DNA from: Chromohalobacter beijerinckii
GTDB lineage: Bacteria > Pseudomonadota > Gammaproteobacteria > Pseudomonadales > Halomonadaceae
Reading direction: 5' to 3'
Length of the DNA stretch: 64,000 bases
NCBI RefSeq assembly: GCF_023061185.1
Contig: NZ_JAKGAK010000003.1
Location: 237,273 to 301,272, forward strand
A program made the position numbers and the translations under genes. The notes under the pieces are model-generated. The model was given only the letters and a program-made list of their open reading frames with translations. It made no database searches and had not been told where the DNA came from. Each line of letters opens with the position of its first letter. Position 1 is the stretch's first letter. Shown piece after piece: positions 8,176 to 18,015 of this stretch.

Positions 8176-9995
8176 GCTCGACAGGACACGCTCAGCCGCT
8201 GCGTCGCCTTGGCATAGGGCTGAGTGTACTGGCGGCGCTAGTGCTGCTATTTCTGGTCGCCTGGCTGTGGGCGTTACCGGCGTATATCGACCAGCGCCTC
8301 AGCCAGACGCTGAGCGATCGCAGCGGCCGCCAAGTATCCATCGACGACGTCACCCTCACCCCATGGCGCCACCAGGTCACCCTCGACGGGCTACGTATTG
8401 CTGGTCAGGCCGACACACCGGTTTTCTTGAGCCAACGGGTAGTGGCGACCTTCGATTGGCACTCGCTGTTCGAATCGGGCTGGCGCTTCGAGCGAATCGA
8501 GTTAAAGTCGCCGCGGCTGCAACTGATCTGGCGCTCCGGAGGCGAGTGGAACCTGGCCCAACTATTCGGCGGTGACGGTGGGGGCGGTGAGTCGGCACCA
8601 CTGCGTATCGCCCAACTCAACGTCAGCGATGGCCGGCTGGACTGGATCAATCGGCGACCCGATGAGCCGCTGACGCTGAGCCTGAAAAGCCTCGATCTCG
8701 AAGTGCGCCATTATGACAATAGCGATGATCGGCCCTTTTCTCTGCAGGGGCAGGCAGACTGGAATGGCGGCACGCTGAAGGGGGCGGGCGAGATGGGTTT
8801 CTCGCCGTGGACGGTGGATGTCGATCTCGAGGCGGACCAAGTGCCGCTGACGACGCTGTCCGGCTATCTGGCATACGTCGTTCGCGCCGAGCCGGCGGCA
8901 GGGTCGCTTGGCGCGCAGATTCGACTGCGTGCGGGCCGCGCCAGTGATGCCGGCACACAGGTCAACGGTCAGGGCGTGATCGAAGGGCTCGAGATGCGTG
9001 ATCCTGAGAAGGATCAGACCATCGCCCGTGCTGAACGCGTCGCCGTGAAAGGACTGACGTTCGCCAGCGCGGTGCCTGAACTGACCGCCGAGCGGGTGTC
9101 GCTTGCAGCACCCTGGCTCGATGTGACGATCGATGAACGACTCGACACTAACCTTACCGCCTGGCGGCCGCCGTCACCGAACAATGGTTCTGAGGATGGC
9201 GGTTCTGAGGATGATGGCTCCGAGGGCAGCGGCATGCGCTATGCGCTTGACACCCTAGCCATCGAGCGTGGCGCGGTGGCCTTCAGCGACCGTCACCTGC
9301 CGCGTCCGTTCGAGCTCGATTTTTCGGCATTGAATGGTGAGTGGCGACACCTCAACTCCAACCAGCCGGGTGACGGCCAGTTATCGCTCGAGGGCCAGGT
9401 GGCCGACGGCTCGCCGCTACGCATAGAGGGTGCCTTCGACCCGCTCGGTGACGCCCTGAACGGCAACCTGAACTTGCACTTCGAGCGTCTCGACCTCAAG
9501 ACCTTGGCGCCCTACCTGCGCGAGTTCGGTGGCTATGCCGTCGAGCGGGGCCAGGCGACGCTGGATCTCGACTACCGGCTCGAGCAAGGCCGCCTGAGAG
9601 CACAGAATCATCTTGTTTTGCATCGGCTCAAGCTTGGTGAAGAGGTCAATGCTTCGGCCACCGATCTGCCGCTCAAGACACTGGTCGGTGTCCTGAAGAG
9701 TGACGACGGCACTATTGAACTCGATATCCCCATGCGCTTGCCACTCGACGAACCAGGATCGGTGGATTTCGGCAGTGTTGCCGGTCAGGCGATCCGTGAG
9801 GCGCTTGAGAATCTGGTGTCATCGCCACTGGAAACGCTCTCCGAGGTGGTCGGTGGCAGCGACGACAGTCACTCGGACGATGCAAACGATAATGGTGAAG
9901 GCACCCGTAGCGGTGAGAGTAATGAGAGCGGCGGAAGTGACGAGAGCAGCAAGGATGACCCCACACTCTACGAGCGTGCCCGCACCCGCCAGTGA
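8172..9995 (+). CDS. AsmA-like DUF748 domain protein
   Basis: A 607-residue envelope protein that starts with GTG overlapping the previous stop. One N-terminal membrane helix (about residues 13-35) is followed by a large, beta-rich periplasmic region with repeated segments such as IAQLNVSDGRLDWINRR and LAIERGAVAFSDRHLPRPF, typical of DUF748 in the AsmA superfamily. Relatives are thought to bridge the periplasm and affect outer membrane lipid or protein handling; the exact role is unknown. Two low-complexity acidic Ser/Gly/Asp stretches stand out: a linker near residues 336-352 and the last 60 or so residues. The partner dehalogenase is functionally unrelated, so the overlap probably reflects compact packing. 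Confidence 0.78.
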   Translation: MSSTGHAQPLRRLGIGLSVLAALVLLFLVAWLWALPAYIDQRLSQTLSDRSGRQVSIDDVTLTPWRHQVTLDGLRIAGQADTPVFLSQRVVATFDWHSLFESGWRFERIELKSPRLQLIWRSGGEWNLAQLFGGDGGGGESAPLRIAQLNVSDGRLDWINRRPDEPLTLSLKSLDLEVRHYDNSDDRPFSLQGQADWNGGTLKGAGEMGFSPWTVDVDLEADQVPLTTLSGYLAYVVRAEPAAGSLGAQIRLRAGRASDAGTQVNGQGVIEGLEMRDPEKDQTIARAERVAVKGLTFASAVPELTAERVSLAAPWLDVTIDERLDTNLTAWRPPSPNNGSEDGGSEDDGSEGSGMRYALDTLAIERGAVAFSDRHLPRPFELDFSALNGEWRHLNSNQPGDGQLSLEGQVADGSPLRIEGAFDPLGDALNGNLNLHFERLDLKTLAPYLREFGGYAVERGQATLDLDYRLEQGRLRAQNHLVLHRLKLGEEVNASATDLPLKTLVGVLKSDDGTIELDIPMRLPLDEPGSVDFGSVAGQAIREALENLVSSPLETLSEVVGGSDDSHSDDANDNGEGTRSGESNESGGSDESSKDDPTLYERARTRQ

Positions 9996-9999
9996 GCAC

Positions 10000-10773
10000 T
10001 CAGTGCGACGGGTAACGCCTCAGCGGGTCCTGCCGGAAGTAGCGTCCCAGCAGCGCGTAGAGCTCAGGATAGGCGGCGTTCAGGACATCGGGGGCGGTGA
10101 AGAAGTACTCGCAGCAAACCGCGAAGCATTCGCCGGGATGGCTGGCGGCGTAGTCGTCGATGGGGGGCGCGTCGCCGCGAGCCAGATGCGCTTGAAGGTC
10201 TTCCCACACGTCGGTAAAGACGCGGTGCCAGTCACGTGGATCGATATCGCGTGGCAAGGGTGGGAAGCCGTCGGCGTCCAGTGAGTTGCCCATGTCCAGC
10301 TTGTGGGCGAACTCATGAATGATGACGTTGAAGCCGCCCCAGCCGCCGCTTTCCTGGATGTCCGACAACGCCAGGACGATAGGCCCCTGATGCCAAGTCT
10401 CGCCGACGCGTTCGTCCTCGAATTCGTGGACCACGCCCGCCTCGTCCATCTCCGCGACCTTGCTGCGGAATGCCTCCGGCAGTACGCGCACCTCATGGAC
10501 GTTAGCAAAGGCCTCGCGGGCGTCACCCTCCGACCAGTAGAGCGTCATCAGGCAGGCCTGGGCGACCAGCGCCAACCGTGCGGGAAGGTCGAACAACTCG
10601 TCATCGAATAATGAAAGCCGCTTGCGGCGAAGGAAGGCCCAGGCGCGCTCGCCGAGGCGGCGTGCGTCCTCATCGGGTAATGTCATCAATAGCGGTACCC
10701 GCGCAAGGCCCTCAGCCCAGGCCTCGGCGGGGAAGGGGTGACGCGCGCCACGCCAGGCGTTCCACCATTTCAT
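10000..10773 (-). CDS. mtfA: MtfA-type zinc peptidase (M90 family)
   Basis: A 257-residue cytoplasmic metallopeptidase homologous to E. coli MtfA (Mlc titration factor A). The zincin motif HEFAHKLD gives ligands His153 and His157 and catalytic Glu154. In enterobacteria MtfA binds the Mlc repressor and so affects the glucose phosphotransferase system, and it has aminopeptidase activity; whether an Mlc-like partner exists here cannot be seen. Conserved N-terminal features include LARVPLLMTLPDEDARRL and a central GGWGGFNVIIHEF. It is convergent with the DUF748 gene, with only four bases between stops. Confidence 0.9.
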   Translation of the reverse strand: MKWWNAWRGARHPFPAEAWAEGLARVPLLMTLPDEDARRLGERAWAFLRRKRLSLFDDELFDLPARLALVAQACLMTLYWSEGDAREAFANVHEVRVLPEAFRSKVAEMDEAGVVHEFEDERVGETWHQGPIVLALSDIQESGGWGGFNVIIHEFAHKLDMGNSLDADGFPPLPRDIDPRDWHRVFTDVWEDLQAHLARGDAPPIDDYAASHPGECFAVCCEYFFTAPDVLNAAYPELYALLGRYFRQDPLRRYPSH

Positions 10774-10812
10774 GACTGGGCTCCTTCTCGACGTCTCCCA
10801 CGACGCATCGAT

Positions 10813-12384
10813 TCAAGCGTCTTCCTGGCGCGAGCCCGACTTCCATGACCAGTCGCGCCAGCGCAGGTCGAACAGATCCTGGCGGCGGTCCTTCAGGTTG
10901 GTGACCGAGCCTTCGTTGCGCACTACTGTGAGACGGGTCAGGTCGAGATCCGAGAACATGATCATCTCGGTATTGGGCGTGGTTTCGGCCAGCACCGCAT
11001 CGTGGGGGAAGGCGAAGTCCGAAGGCGAGAACACCGAGGACTGTGCATACTGGATCTCCATGTTCTCGATCGAGGGCACGTTGCCGACACTACCGCAGAG
11101 CACCACGTAGCATTCGTTTTCGATGGCGCGTGCCTGAGAGCAGTGGCGCACACGCAGGTAGCCGTTCTTGGTATCGGTCCAGAACGGCACGAAGAGGATG
11201 TCCATGTCTTGATCGGCGAGCAGACGTGAGAGCTCTGGAAACTCGACATCGTAGCAAATCAGGATGCCGATTCGGCCGGCATCGGTATCGAAGACCTTTA
11301 GGTCATCGCCGCCCTCGATGATCCAGTCGCGGCGCTCTTGGGGGGTGATGTGAAGTTTGGCCTGCGCCTCTATGTCGCCGTCGCGGTGGAACAGGTAGGC
11401 GATGTTGTAGAGGTGCCCGTCGTCGTGTTCCTCGATCATCGAACCGGCGATGATGTTGATGTTGTAGGACACCGCCATGCGTGACAGCTCGGTCTTGAAG
11501 TGTTCGGTGAAGCCGGCCAGAAAGCGGATGGCCGCGATTTGATCCTGCTGAGCGGCGCGGTCCTGCAGGCCCATCAGCGGCGCGTTGAAGAGCTCCGGGA
11601 AGACCGCGAAGTCGCTTTGATAGTCCGACAGCGCATCGACGAAGTACTCGGCCTGCTGCAAGACCGCCTCCACCGAGGAGAACTCGCGCATCTGCCATTG
11701 CACCGCGCCGACCCGAATCTGGGTCTTGCGAGTGTCGAGCACTGACTCGGCCGGTTCGAAAAGGATGTTGTTCCACTCGAGCAGGGTCGCGTAGCCCTGA
11801 GATTTTTCGTCCTCCGGCAGGTACTTGCGCAACAGCCGCTTGACCTGGAAATCGTTGGCCAGTTGGAAGGACAGGATGGGGTCGTGGATCTCCTTGCGCG
11901 AGACCTGATCCAGGTACTCGGCCGGCGACATGTCGCTGGCGTGCTGGTGATAGTTGGGAATCCGCCCGCCGGCAAGGATGGCCCGCATGTTCAACGATTT
12001 GCACAGATCCTTGCGGGCTTCGTAGAGGCGCCTGCCGAGCCGGTAGCCGCGATAAGCAGGATCGATCAGCACGTCCAGGCCATACATGGCGTCGCCTTTG
12101 GGGGCGTTGAGGATGATCTCCCGCTGATCCATCAGATCGTCGTAGCGGTGCGGGTTGGAAAATTCCTCGTAGTCGACGCGAGCGGTCAGCGCCACGCCGA
12201 CCAGTGTCTGGTCATCCTCGATGACGATCTGGCCGTCGGGGAACTCGCTGATCAAACGCTCGATGGTGCGCTGCGGCCAGGCGCCGCCGAGATCGTGATA
12301 GACACGATCCATCAGCGTCTTGAGCTGTGGATAGTCCTCGGGCGTCAAGTTGCGAAGGTTGAGGTGAAGATCGTCGAGGGACAT
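10813..12384 (-). CDS. GNAT acetyltransferase fused to a carbon-nitrogen hydrolase
   Basis: A 523-residue two-domain protein. Residues 1-200 form a GNAT N-acetyltransferase fold (acetyl-CoA loop region around YRGYRLGRRLYEARK). Residues 224-510 form a nitrilase-superfamily amidohydrolase with the Glu264, Lys343, Cys377 triad (in VFPELFNAPL, KLHITPQERR and ILICYDVEFPEL). Such fusions are widespread in bacteria but their substrate is not established; the hydrolase is expected to cut an amide or nitrile. I chose the ATG at 12384 because AGGA lies upstream and the GNAT domain begins immediately; an upstream extension has no recognisable similarity. It is a monocistronic gene on the minus strand. 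Confidence 0.88.
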   Translation of the reverse strand: MSLDDLHLNLRNLTPEDYPQLKTLMDRVYHDLGGAWPQRTIERLISEFPDGQIVIEDDQTLVGVALTARVDYEEFSNPHRYDDLMDQREIILNAPKGDAMYGLDVLIDPAYRGYRLGRRLYEARKDLCKSLNMRAILAGGRIPNYHQHASDMSPAEYLDQVSRKEIHDPILSFQLANDFQVKRLLRKYLPEDEKSQGYATLLEWNNILFEPAESVLDTRKTQIRVGAVQWQMREFSSVEAVLQQAEYFVDALSDYQSDFAVFPELFNAPLMGLQDRAAQQDQIAAIRFLAGFTEHFKTELSRMAVSYNINIIAGSMIEEHDDGHLYNIAYLFHRDGDIEAQAKLHITPQERRDWIIEGGDDLKVFDTDAGRIGILICYDVEFPELSRLLADQDMDILFVPFWTDTKNGYLRVRHCSQARAIENECYVVLCGSVGNVPSIENMEIQYAQSSVFSPSDFAFPHDAVLAETTPNTEMIMFSDLDLTRLTVVRNEGSVTNLKDRRQDLFDLRWRDWSWKSGSRQEDA

Positions 12385-12519
12385 GGCGGCGTCCTGCGTT
12401 GCGGATACGAAAGTGAGCGCTAGTGTATCACGCGGGGGGGCGTGGCCCATGAGGCAACGGTGTGGGGGAGCCACCGGCAAACAGAGCATTGCCATCCTGA
12501 CGGGTATGATCGCCAGCTC

Positions 12520-12786
12520 CTAGCGCAATTGGCTGTCCTTGCTGCCGCGTCGATTGTAGCCACTGACGGTGGTGCGCTGCTTGTCGCGCTCGCTCTGACA
12601 TGCGATGCACAACCGCACGCCTTTTATCGCTTCACGTCGTGCCTGTGGAATCGGGTCGCCGCATTCTTCGCAGTATTCGAGGCTTTCCCCGCTGGGTAGC
12701 TCGCTACGCGCGCGTTCCAGAGCGTCCTCGATGGTGCTGTCGATCTGCTCCTGGACGGCGCCGTCTTTCGACCATCCGCCTGCCAT
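12520..12786 (-). CDS. DksA/TraR-family C4 zinc-finger protein, copy 1
   Basis: An 88-residue protein of the short DksA/TraR group (YbiI-like). The zinc ligands are Cys39, Cys42, Cys60 and Cys63 (C-x2-C-x17-C-x2-C) in YCEECGDPIPQARREA and RLCIACQ. Unlike full DksA it lacks the long coiled-coil with the acidic tip, so direct regulation of RNA polymerase through the secondary channel is uncertain. A close paralogue lies at 27083-27352, with near-identical first 18 and last 13 residues. It appears to be an independent gene. Confidence 0.85.
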   Translation of the reverse strand: MAGGWSKDGAVQEQIDSTIEDALERARSELPSGESLEYCEECGDPIPQARREAIKGVRLCIACQSERDKQRTTVSGYNRRGSKDSQLR

Positions 12787-12941
12787 GTTCTGCCTCCTTC
12801 ATGGTTAACGGTCGTTTCGGGAAGGTTGCCATCTGCGCCCCCTTTGCGTCGCTCATGCAATGTCGGGGACGCTGACAGTATGGGGCAACTCGGGCGGCGA
12901 CACATGCTTGCATTCAAGCGCCGGTGCCGAGGAGGGTGTCG

Positions 12942-13562
12942 TTATTTCGGGCGAGCCATCTTGAAGTTTTGCTCGGCGCTGATTTCGAAATAATCGGCCG
13001 GGCCGCCGCCGCGTAGAATGGGGTGCGCCTCGGCGGTCTGATAGACGCCGTCATGTAGCAGTGACTGGTCGATGTGCACACCGACGACTTCGCCGAGCAC
13101 CAGCCAGGTCTCGAGCGACTCACCGGCGGCGGAGTGGAGCTGAATCAGCTGACTCAGCCGGCACTCGAAGGCGACGCGCGCTTCGGCGACATGCGGCACG
13201 TCGACGACCTGGGAGGTACGCGGCGTCAAGCCGGCCAGCGCGAATTCGTCGACCTCGGGTGCCACGCTGGCGCAGCTGGCGTTCATCTGCTCGGCGAGTG
13301 CTCGGGTCGCTAGGTGCCAGCAGAATTCTCCCGTGGCCTCGATATTACGCACGCTGTCCTTGTAGCCGATGCTGGAGAAGCCCACGATCGGCGGCGTGTA
13401 ATTGAAAGCGTTGAAGAAACTGTAGGGTGCCAGGTTCAGGTGGCCGTCGCGGTCCTGGGAAGAGACCCAGCCGATAGGGCGGGGGCCGACGATGGCATTG
13501 AAGGGGTCGTGCGGCAGTTCGTGGCTCTGGCGTGGCTCGTAAAAGTGAAACGTATCACGCAT
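12942..13562 (-). CDS. Flavin reductase-like FMN-binding protein
   Basis: A 206-residue cytoplasmic protein with the FMN-binding split-barrel fold of the flavin reductase-like family. The N-terminal PRPIGWVSSQDRDGHLNLAP stretch (about residues 28-47) and the following PPIVGFSSIG are the family's hallmark flavin-phosphate region. Members include flavin reductases and proteins that bind FMN without a known partner; no monooxygenase is adjacent, so the substrate is unknown. It starts with ATG at 13562. It is upstream of and on the same strand as the DksA-like gene, but the 155-base gap argues against an operon. Confidence 0.82.
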   Translation of the reverse strand: MRDTFHFYEPRQSHELPHDPFNAIVGPRPIGWVSSQDRDGHLNLAPYSFFNAFNYTPPIVGFSSIGYKDSVRNIEATGEFCWHLATRALAEQMNASCASVAPEVDEFALAGLTPRTSQVVDVPHVAEARVAFECRLSQLIQLHSAAGESLETWLVLGEVVGVHIDQSLLHDGVYQTAEAHPILRGGGPADYFEISAEQNFKMARPK

Positions 13563-13664
13563 GGCGTTGTCCTTGCTGACGGCGAAAGGCGTGGCACCGG
13601 GCCTGTCGCCCGCTGCCGGATATGGCGTGATGGTAGCCAGAGACGCGTGTCAGTGATAGGGCGG

Positions 13665-14537
13665 CTAGGTGGCACTGCCGTCGAGGGCGTCACGCGTGCG
13701 TCGGATGTTGGTAAGAAGAGGCGCGCCCGTGACGGGGTCTGTGATCAGTGAGCACTCGACACCGTACAGCCGTCTGACCAGTTCCGGCGTGACCGTCTCG
13801 CCGGGCAGCCCCTCGGCGATGACATGGCCTTGGTGCATGGCAATCAGGTGGTCGGCGTAGCGACATGCGCTGACCAGGTCGTGGATGACCATGACGATGG
13901 TCTTGCCCGAGGCGGCGAGTGATTGGATGAGCTCATAGACTTCGACCTGATGGCCGAGGTCGAGCGCCGAGGTGGGTTCGTCGAGCAGCAGCGTTGCGGT
14001 CTGCTGGGCGATGGCCATGGCGATCCACGCGCGTTGGCGCTGGCCCCCGGAAAGCGCGTCGACGGGACGCTGGGCAAGCGGCGTGAGCCCTGTCATATCC
14101 AGTGCTTCATCGACGATACGTTTGTCCTCGGGGGACCATTGGCGCAGCCAGCTCTGGTGCGGATGCCGACCGAAGCGCACCAGTTCAGCGACGGTCAACG
14201 CCTCGGGGGCATGCGGCTGCTGCGGCAATAGTGCCAGCCGCTTGGCCAGTTGGCGGGTCGGCTGGTGCCGGATGTCCGTACCGTTGAGCAGCACCGTGCC
14301 GCCCCGGGGTTTGAGCAGCCGCGAAAGGCCCGCCAGCAGCGTCGACTTGCCGCAGCCATTGGGGCCAACGATGGCCGTGACCTGGCCAGCGGGTAGTTGC
14401 AGGTCGAGATCCTCGATGACCGCGACCGAGCCGTACGCCAGCGACAAGCCCTGAGTCGCCATATCCGGCGCCGTCATATCCGGTGCGGTGTCGGGCTGAG
14501 CAGTGTCACGCTCGCAGGCTGGGGCATCGTGTGTCAT
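13665..14537 (-). CDS. Iron-siderophore ABC transporter, ATP-binding protein
   Basis: A 290-residue ATPase of the FecE/FepC/FhuC family that powers siderophore import at the inner membrane. Walker A is GPNGCGKST, the signature is [17 protein letters not shown], and Walker B is [12 protein letters not shown], followed by the switch histidine in VIHDL. It starts at an ATG whose ATGA overlaps the stop of the upstream permease, so translation is coupled. The first 25 residues are a variable tail with repeated TAPDM units before the ABC domain begins. Together with the two permeases and binding protein it forms a complete importer. The ligand cannot be told from sequence. Confidence 0.92.
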   Translation of the reverse strand: MTHDAPACERDTAQPDTAPDMTAPDMATQGLSLAYGSVAVIEDLDLQLPAGQVTAIVGPNGCGKSTLLAGLSRLLKPRGGTVLLNGTDIRHQPTRQLAKRLALLPQQPHAPEALTVAELVRFGRHPHQSWLRQWSPEDKRIVDEALDMTGLTPLAQRPVDALSGGQRQRAWIAMAIAQQTATLLLDEPTSALDLGHQVEVYELIQSLAASGKTIVMVIHDLVSACRYADHLIAMHQGHVIAEGLPGETVTPELVRRLYGVECSLITDPVTGAPLLTNIRRTRDALDGSAT

Positions 14538-15616
14538 GGCGCGGTCCTGGCATTGGGGTTCAAGAGTATCCACAGCAGTAGTGGGCTGCCGATCAGGGCG
14601 GTGACGATCCCCACCGGGATCTCGATGGGTGCGAGCAGCATGCGCCCGAGCAGGTCGGCGGCGACCATGACCACCGCCCCGGCGAGGGTCGCTCCGACCA
14701 CGGGTACCGTGTTCTTGGCGCTGAGCTGACGCGCAAACTCCGGGCCGATCAACGCCACCATTCCCACCGGTCCCGCGACCGCCACGGCGAGCCCGGTGAG
14801 AATCACCGCGACGCTCAGGGCGGCCATCCGGCAGCGTCCCGCCGCGATGCCCAAACTGATGGCGACGGCGTCGGAAAGTCGCAATACGGTGAGCGAGCGG
14901 GTCAGCCATATGCCAGCCAGCAACGCGGGCGGCAAGGCCAGGGACAGGCTCAGTACTGCGTGATCGGGGCGGGCATTGAGGCTGCCCACCGTCCACGGGT
15001 AGGCCGCATTGGCGGCGTCGATGGAGACCCGCGTCAACATGAGTTGGGTTAGGGCACCAAAGACGGCCCCGACGCCGATGCCGGCGACCAGGAAGCGATA
15101 CCCGCGCACGCCGATGCGGCCCGTCAAGCCGAAGGTGAGTGCTGCGGCGACGGCGGCGCCGGTCAGGGCCATGGCCGGTGGCGCCAGGCTGATGCCGGTG
15201 CCCACCACAGAGGCCACGGCAAAGGCGGTGGCGCCGTTATCGAGACCGACGATCCCCGGCGTCGCCAGGCGGTTGCGCGCGACGGTCTGCATCAGGCAAC
15301 CGGCCAGCGCAAAGGCGCCACCGGTAACGATGCCTGCAATCACGCGTGGCAAGCGCAATTCTTGAATCACGAAGGTGTCGAGTGGGCTGCCGTCGCCTAG
15401 CAAGGCGCGAAGCGTCGCCGGCAGCGATAGCGACGCGGCGCTGCCGATATTCAGTGAGACGCCTGCCAGCAGTATCAGGAGCCCTAACAGCAGCAGATTG
15501 GCGAGCAGGTTGCGCTTGTCGACGATCACGCGCAGCGGGGCGCGCTGGCCCAGCGGCAACGCGAGATAGTACTTGTCCTGGCGCACCGCGTTCGGGGTAT
15601 CAGCGGGGGACGTCAT
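14534..15616 (-). CDS. Iron-siderophore ABC transporter permease (FecCD family), second subunit
   Basis: A 360-residue polytopic permease of the FecCD family (about nine or ten membrane helices after a cytosolic N-terminus). Diagnostic segments are [26 protein letters not shown]-like [16 protein letters not shown], and [14 protein letters not shown]. The start is uncertain: ATG at 15616 gives a normal length; ATGs at 15628 and 15658 would add 4 or 14 residues and none has a strong ribosome site. Its stop overlaps the ATPase start. It pairs with the first permease as a heterodimer in the membrane. Confidence 0.88.
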   Translation of the reverse strand: MTSPADTPNAVRQDKYYLALPLGQRAPLRVIVDKRNLLANLLLLGLLILLAGVSLNIGSAASLSLPATLRALLGDGSPLDTFVIQELRLPRVIAGIVTGGAFALAGCLMQTVARNRLATPGIVGLDNGATAFAVASVVGTGISLAPPAMALTGAAVAAALTFGLTGRIGVRGYRFLVAGIGVGAVFGALTQLMLTRVSIDAANAAYPWTVGSLNARPDHAVLSLSLALPPALLAGIWLTRSLTVLRLSDAVAISLGIAAGRCRMAALSVAVILTGLAVAVAGPVGMVALIGPEFARQLSAKNTVPVVGATLAGAVVMVAADLLGRMLLAPIEIPVGIVTALIGSPLLLWILLNPNARTAP

Positions 15617-15665
15617 GGCGTGTCCCATGGAAGATGTCGTGGATACAGAGTCGGGCATAAACGGC

Positions 15666-16706
15666 CTAGAGCGTCGGCAGCCGGCGGCCACGCACCACGC
15701 CGATCAGTACCGGAGCACCGATCAGCGCCGTGAGCACGCCCAGCGGGAGTTCGGAAGGCGGCACCACGAGCCGCGAGACGATATCCGCGCTGACGACGAC
15801 GATAGGGCCCAACGGCAGGCATAACCATAGCGTGCGCCGAATGTCGGGGCCGGCCAGTGCGCGTGCGGCGAAGGGGACTACCAGCCCTACGAAGGCGATG
15901 GGGCCGGCCGCGGCGGTGGCGCCACCCACTAGAAGGGCGACGACCACGATTACCAGCAGACGCACGACGCGAGGATGATGCCCGAGCCCGATGGCGACGT
16001 GCTCACCGAGCGCCAGCGCCGCCAGTGGGCGCGCGAGGAGGATGGTCAGCAATGCGGCCACTCCCAGGGTGGGGAATAGCGGCACCAGGTCGTCGAGTTG
16101 GCGGCCAGCGAGGCTGCCCACCACCCAGAAGCGAATTTCATCCGCCGTGTGCTGGTCGTAGAGGAGGATCAGCGACGATAACGAATGCAACAGGCCCGAC
16201 AGGATGGCGCCGGCCAGGATGAGGCGGATGGGATCACTGCCGATGCCTTGCAGGCGCGCGGCAGCAAGTACGCAGAGACAACCGCCCAGGGCGCCGAGTT
16301 GGGCGACCGAGACGCGTAGCGTGGCGGTATCGGCGCCCCACAGGATCGCCAGCGTCACGGCGAATGCAGCCCCTGCGCTGACGCCCAGCAGCCCGGGTTC
16401 TGCCAGCGGATTGCGCGTCACGGCCTGAAGTAACGCGCCCGCGATACCCAGTGCGGCGCCCACCACCAGGCCGATCCACAGCCGGGGGGCGCGTAGCTCG
16501 GCGATCACGAAATGAGCCTCGCTATCGTATGAGGCGGCGTCACCTAAGTTTTGCAGTGCTTGCCAGGCGCGTGCAGGGCCGACATCACCGGCCCCATACA
16601 GCAAGCTCAACAGCGCAATGGCGGCCAGCAGTCCGCTCAAGCCAAGCCACAGGCCGATCAATGAGCGCGGCTTGCCGAATGACAGGCAATGAGTCAGGAC
16701 ACGCAT
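15666..16706 (-). CDS. Iron-siderophore ABC transporter permease (FecCD family), first subunit
   Basis: A 346-residue FecCD-family permease. Family landmarks are LRAPRLWIGLVVGAALGIAG, TRNPLAEPGLLGVSAGAAFA (about residues 96-115), and GPIAFVGLVVPFAARAL, which contains the cytoplasmic coupling helix that docks the ATPase. The gene follows the binding-protein gene by 44 bases and precedes the second permease by 49 bases at most. The proximity and shared direction indicate one operon transcribed from upstream of 17668. Confidence 0.9.
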   Translation of the reverse strand: MRVLTHCLSFGKPRSLIGLWLGLSGLLAAIALLSLLYGAGDVGPARAWQALQNLGDAASYDSEAHFVIAELRAPRLWIGLVVGAALGIAGALLQAVTRNPLAEPGLLGVSAGAAFAVTLAILWGADTATLRVSVAQLGALGGCLCVLAAARLQGIGSDPIRLILAGAILSGLLHSLSSLILLYDQHTADEIRFWVVGSLAGRQLDDLVPLFPTLGVAALLTILLARPLAALALGEHVAIGLGHHPRVVRLLVIVVVALLVGGATAAAGPIAFVGLVVPFAARALAGPDIRRTLWLCLPLGPIVVVSADIVSRLVVPPSELPLGVLTALIGAPVLIGVVRGRRLPTL

Positions 16707-16750
16707 GAGAGCATCGTCACCATCAAGTGCTTAGGCATCCGTGGGCGCCA

Positions 16751-17668
16751 TCATTGGGCCGTATCCATGGCGGAGGCGATATCGTCGAGTATGGCCCTTG
16801 CCGCCATCGGCCCGGTAGCACTGGTCCACAACTGACCGTCGACGGTAACCACCTGATCGCGCTGAACGACATCGAGACGCTCGAAGGCCGGCGATTGCTT
16901 GGCCGCCTCGTAAGCTTCGTCGCCTTCGGCGTTCAGCGTGGCCAGGAACAACCAATCGTTATCGATCCGTGAGAGGTTCTCGAGACTCAACGGGTCGCTG
17001 TGCGGGCGTCCCTCTTTGACGGTACCGCCGTCGTCGACCGCAAAACCGCTTTTGCTGAGGAGTGTGTTGGAGAAGATTTGCGGCGCCATCACGAGCGCGC
17101 CTTGCGGCATCCAGCGAATCAAGCTGGCGCTCGGAGAGTCGTTCTGATGTTCACTCAACGTCTCGGCCTTGGCATTGACCTCGGCGATGGCGTCATCGAT
17201 GGCGTCGCTGCGCCCGAGTGCCTCGCCATAGACCCGTGCCTCATTCTCCCAGCTATCCATTTGGTAGGGCTTGACATCTGGCACCACGGTCGGGGCGATG
17301 TGCGACAGTAGGTCGTACTGAGCCTCGGGTAGTCGCGGAGAAGCCAGAATGACATCTGGCTTGAGCGCCGCCACGGCTTCGATGTTGGTCTCACGCGGTG
17401 TGCCGACGATCTCGATATCCCCGGCCTGCTCGCTGAGGTAACGCGCGACGCCGTCACCGCCTCGGGTAGCGACCGCTCCTAAAGGGGCCACGCCCGCCGT
17501 CAGCGCGCTATCCAGTGCGTTGGTATAAAGCGTGACGACACGCGTGGGATCGTCGTCGATCTCTACCGTACCGAAGGCGGTCTCCAGGGATTTGGCGTTG
17601 GCCGGAAGTGTCGCGGAAAGCGCGGCAATACCGGCAGTCGCCATGCATAGGTGTCGTAGCGAGGTCAT
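16751..17668 (-). CDS. Iron-siderophore ABC transporter, periplasmic binding protein
   Basis: A 305-residue class III (helical backbone) binding protein of the FecB/FhuD type. A signal peptide with likely cleavage after ANA (about residue 24) directs it to the periplasm. The first lobe starts TAFGTVEIDDDPTRVV, and NIEAVAALKPDVILAS is the typical metal-chelate binding-protein stretch. The ATG at 17668 follows CAGGAG at a six-base spacing; an upstream in-frame start is rejected because it would bury the signal peptide. It is the first gene of the four-gene importer operon, and a possible Fur operator lies about 90-110 bases upstream. Confidence 0.88.
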   Translation of the reverse strand: MTSLRHLCMATAGIAALSATLPANAKSLETAFGTVEIDDDPTRVVTLYTNALDSALTAGVAPLGAVATRGGDGVARYLSEQAGDIEIVGTPRETNIEAVAALKPDVILASPRLPEAQYDLLSHIAPTVVPDVKPYQMDSWENEARVYGEALGRSDAIDDAIAEVNAKAETLSEHQNDSPSASLIRWMPQGALVMAPQIFSNTLLSKSGFAVDDGGTVKEGRPHSDPLSLENLSRIDNDWLFLATLNAEGDEAYEAAKQSPAFERLDVVQRDQVVTVDGQLWTSATGPMAARAILDDIASAMDTAQ

Positions 17669-17758
17669 GAGAGGCTCCTGATGGTGAATACCGTGCTGGT
17701 CGATCCCGGAGAAATGCATCCTGTGCTTGAGCGGGTGGAATAGTAAACGAGAACAAAT

Positions 17759-17779
17759 GTAAATGAGAAGTCATCTCAT
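17759..17779. promoter_or_regulatory. Candidate Fur operator upstream of the siderophore importer
   Basis: A dyad with ATGAGA (17763-17768) and TCTCAT (17774-17779) arms around AGTCA. The 19-mer at 17759-17777 matches the classical Fur consensus at about 11 of 19 positions by hand count. Location upstream of a siderophore importer makes iron repression plausible, but the match is imperfect. Confidence 0.42.
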
Positions 17780-18015
17780 GAGGTTGCTGGTCGCATTCCG
17801 GTTAGCAGCGCCATGTCGAGCGAGCATGTCTCCATTGGTTCGTGTTCCACGAGGTAATGTTCGGAGTTGGCTCGTAGTTTATTAACTTGTTGTTTTTAAA
17901 TTAATATTTCGTGACGGGGAGGCGCGAAGCAGGCGTGTCCGGGGCGATGGCGGTGACACAGGCGTTCTAGATGACGAAACAAGGTGTTCGCCGGTCGTCG
18001 AGTTGCTGTGGAGGG

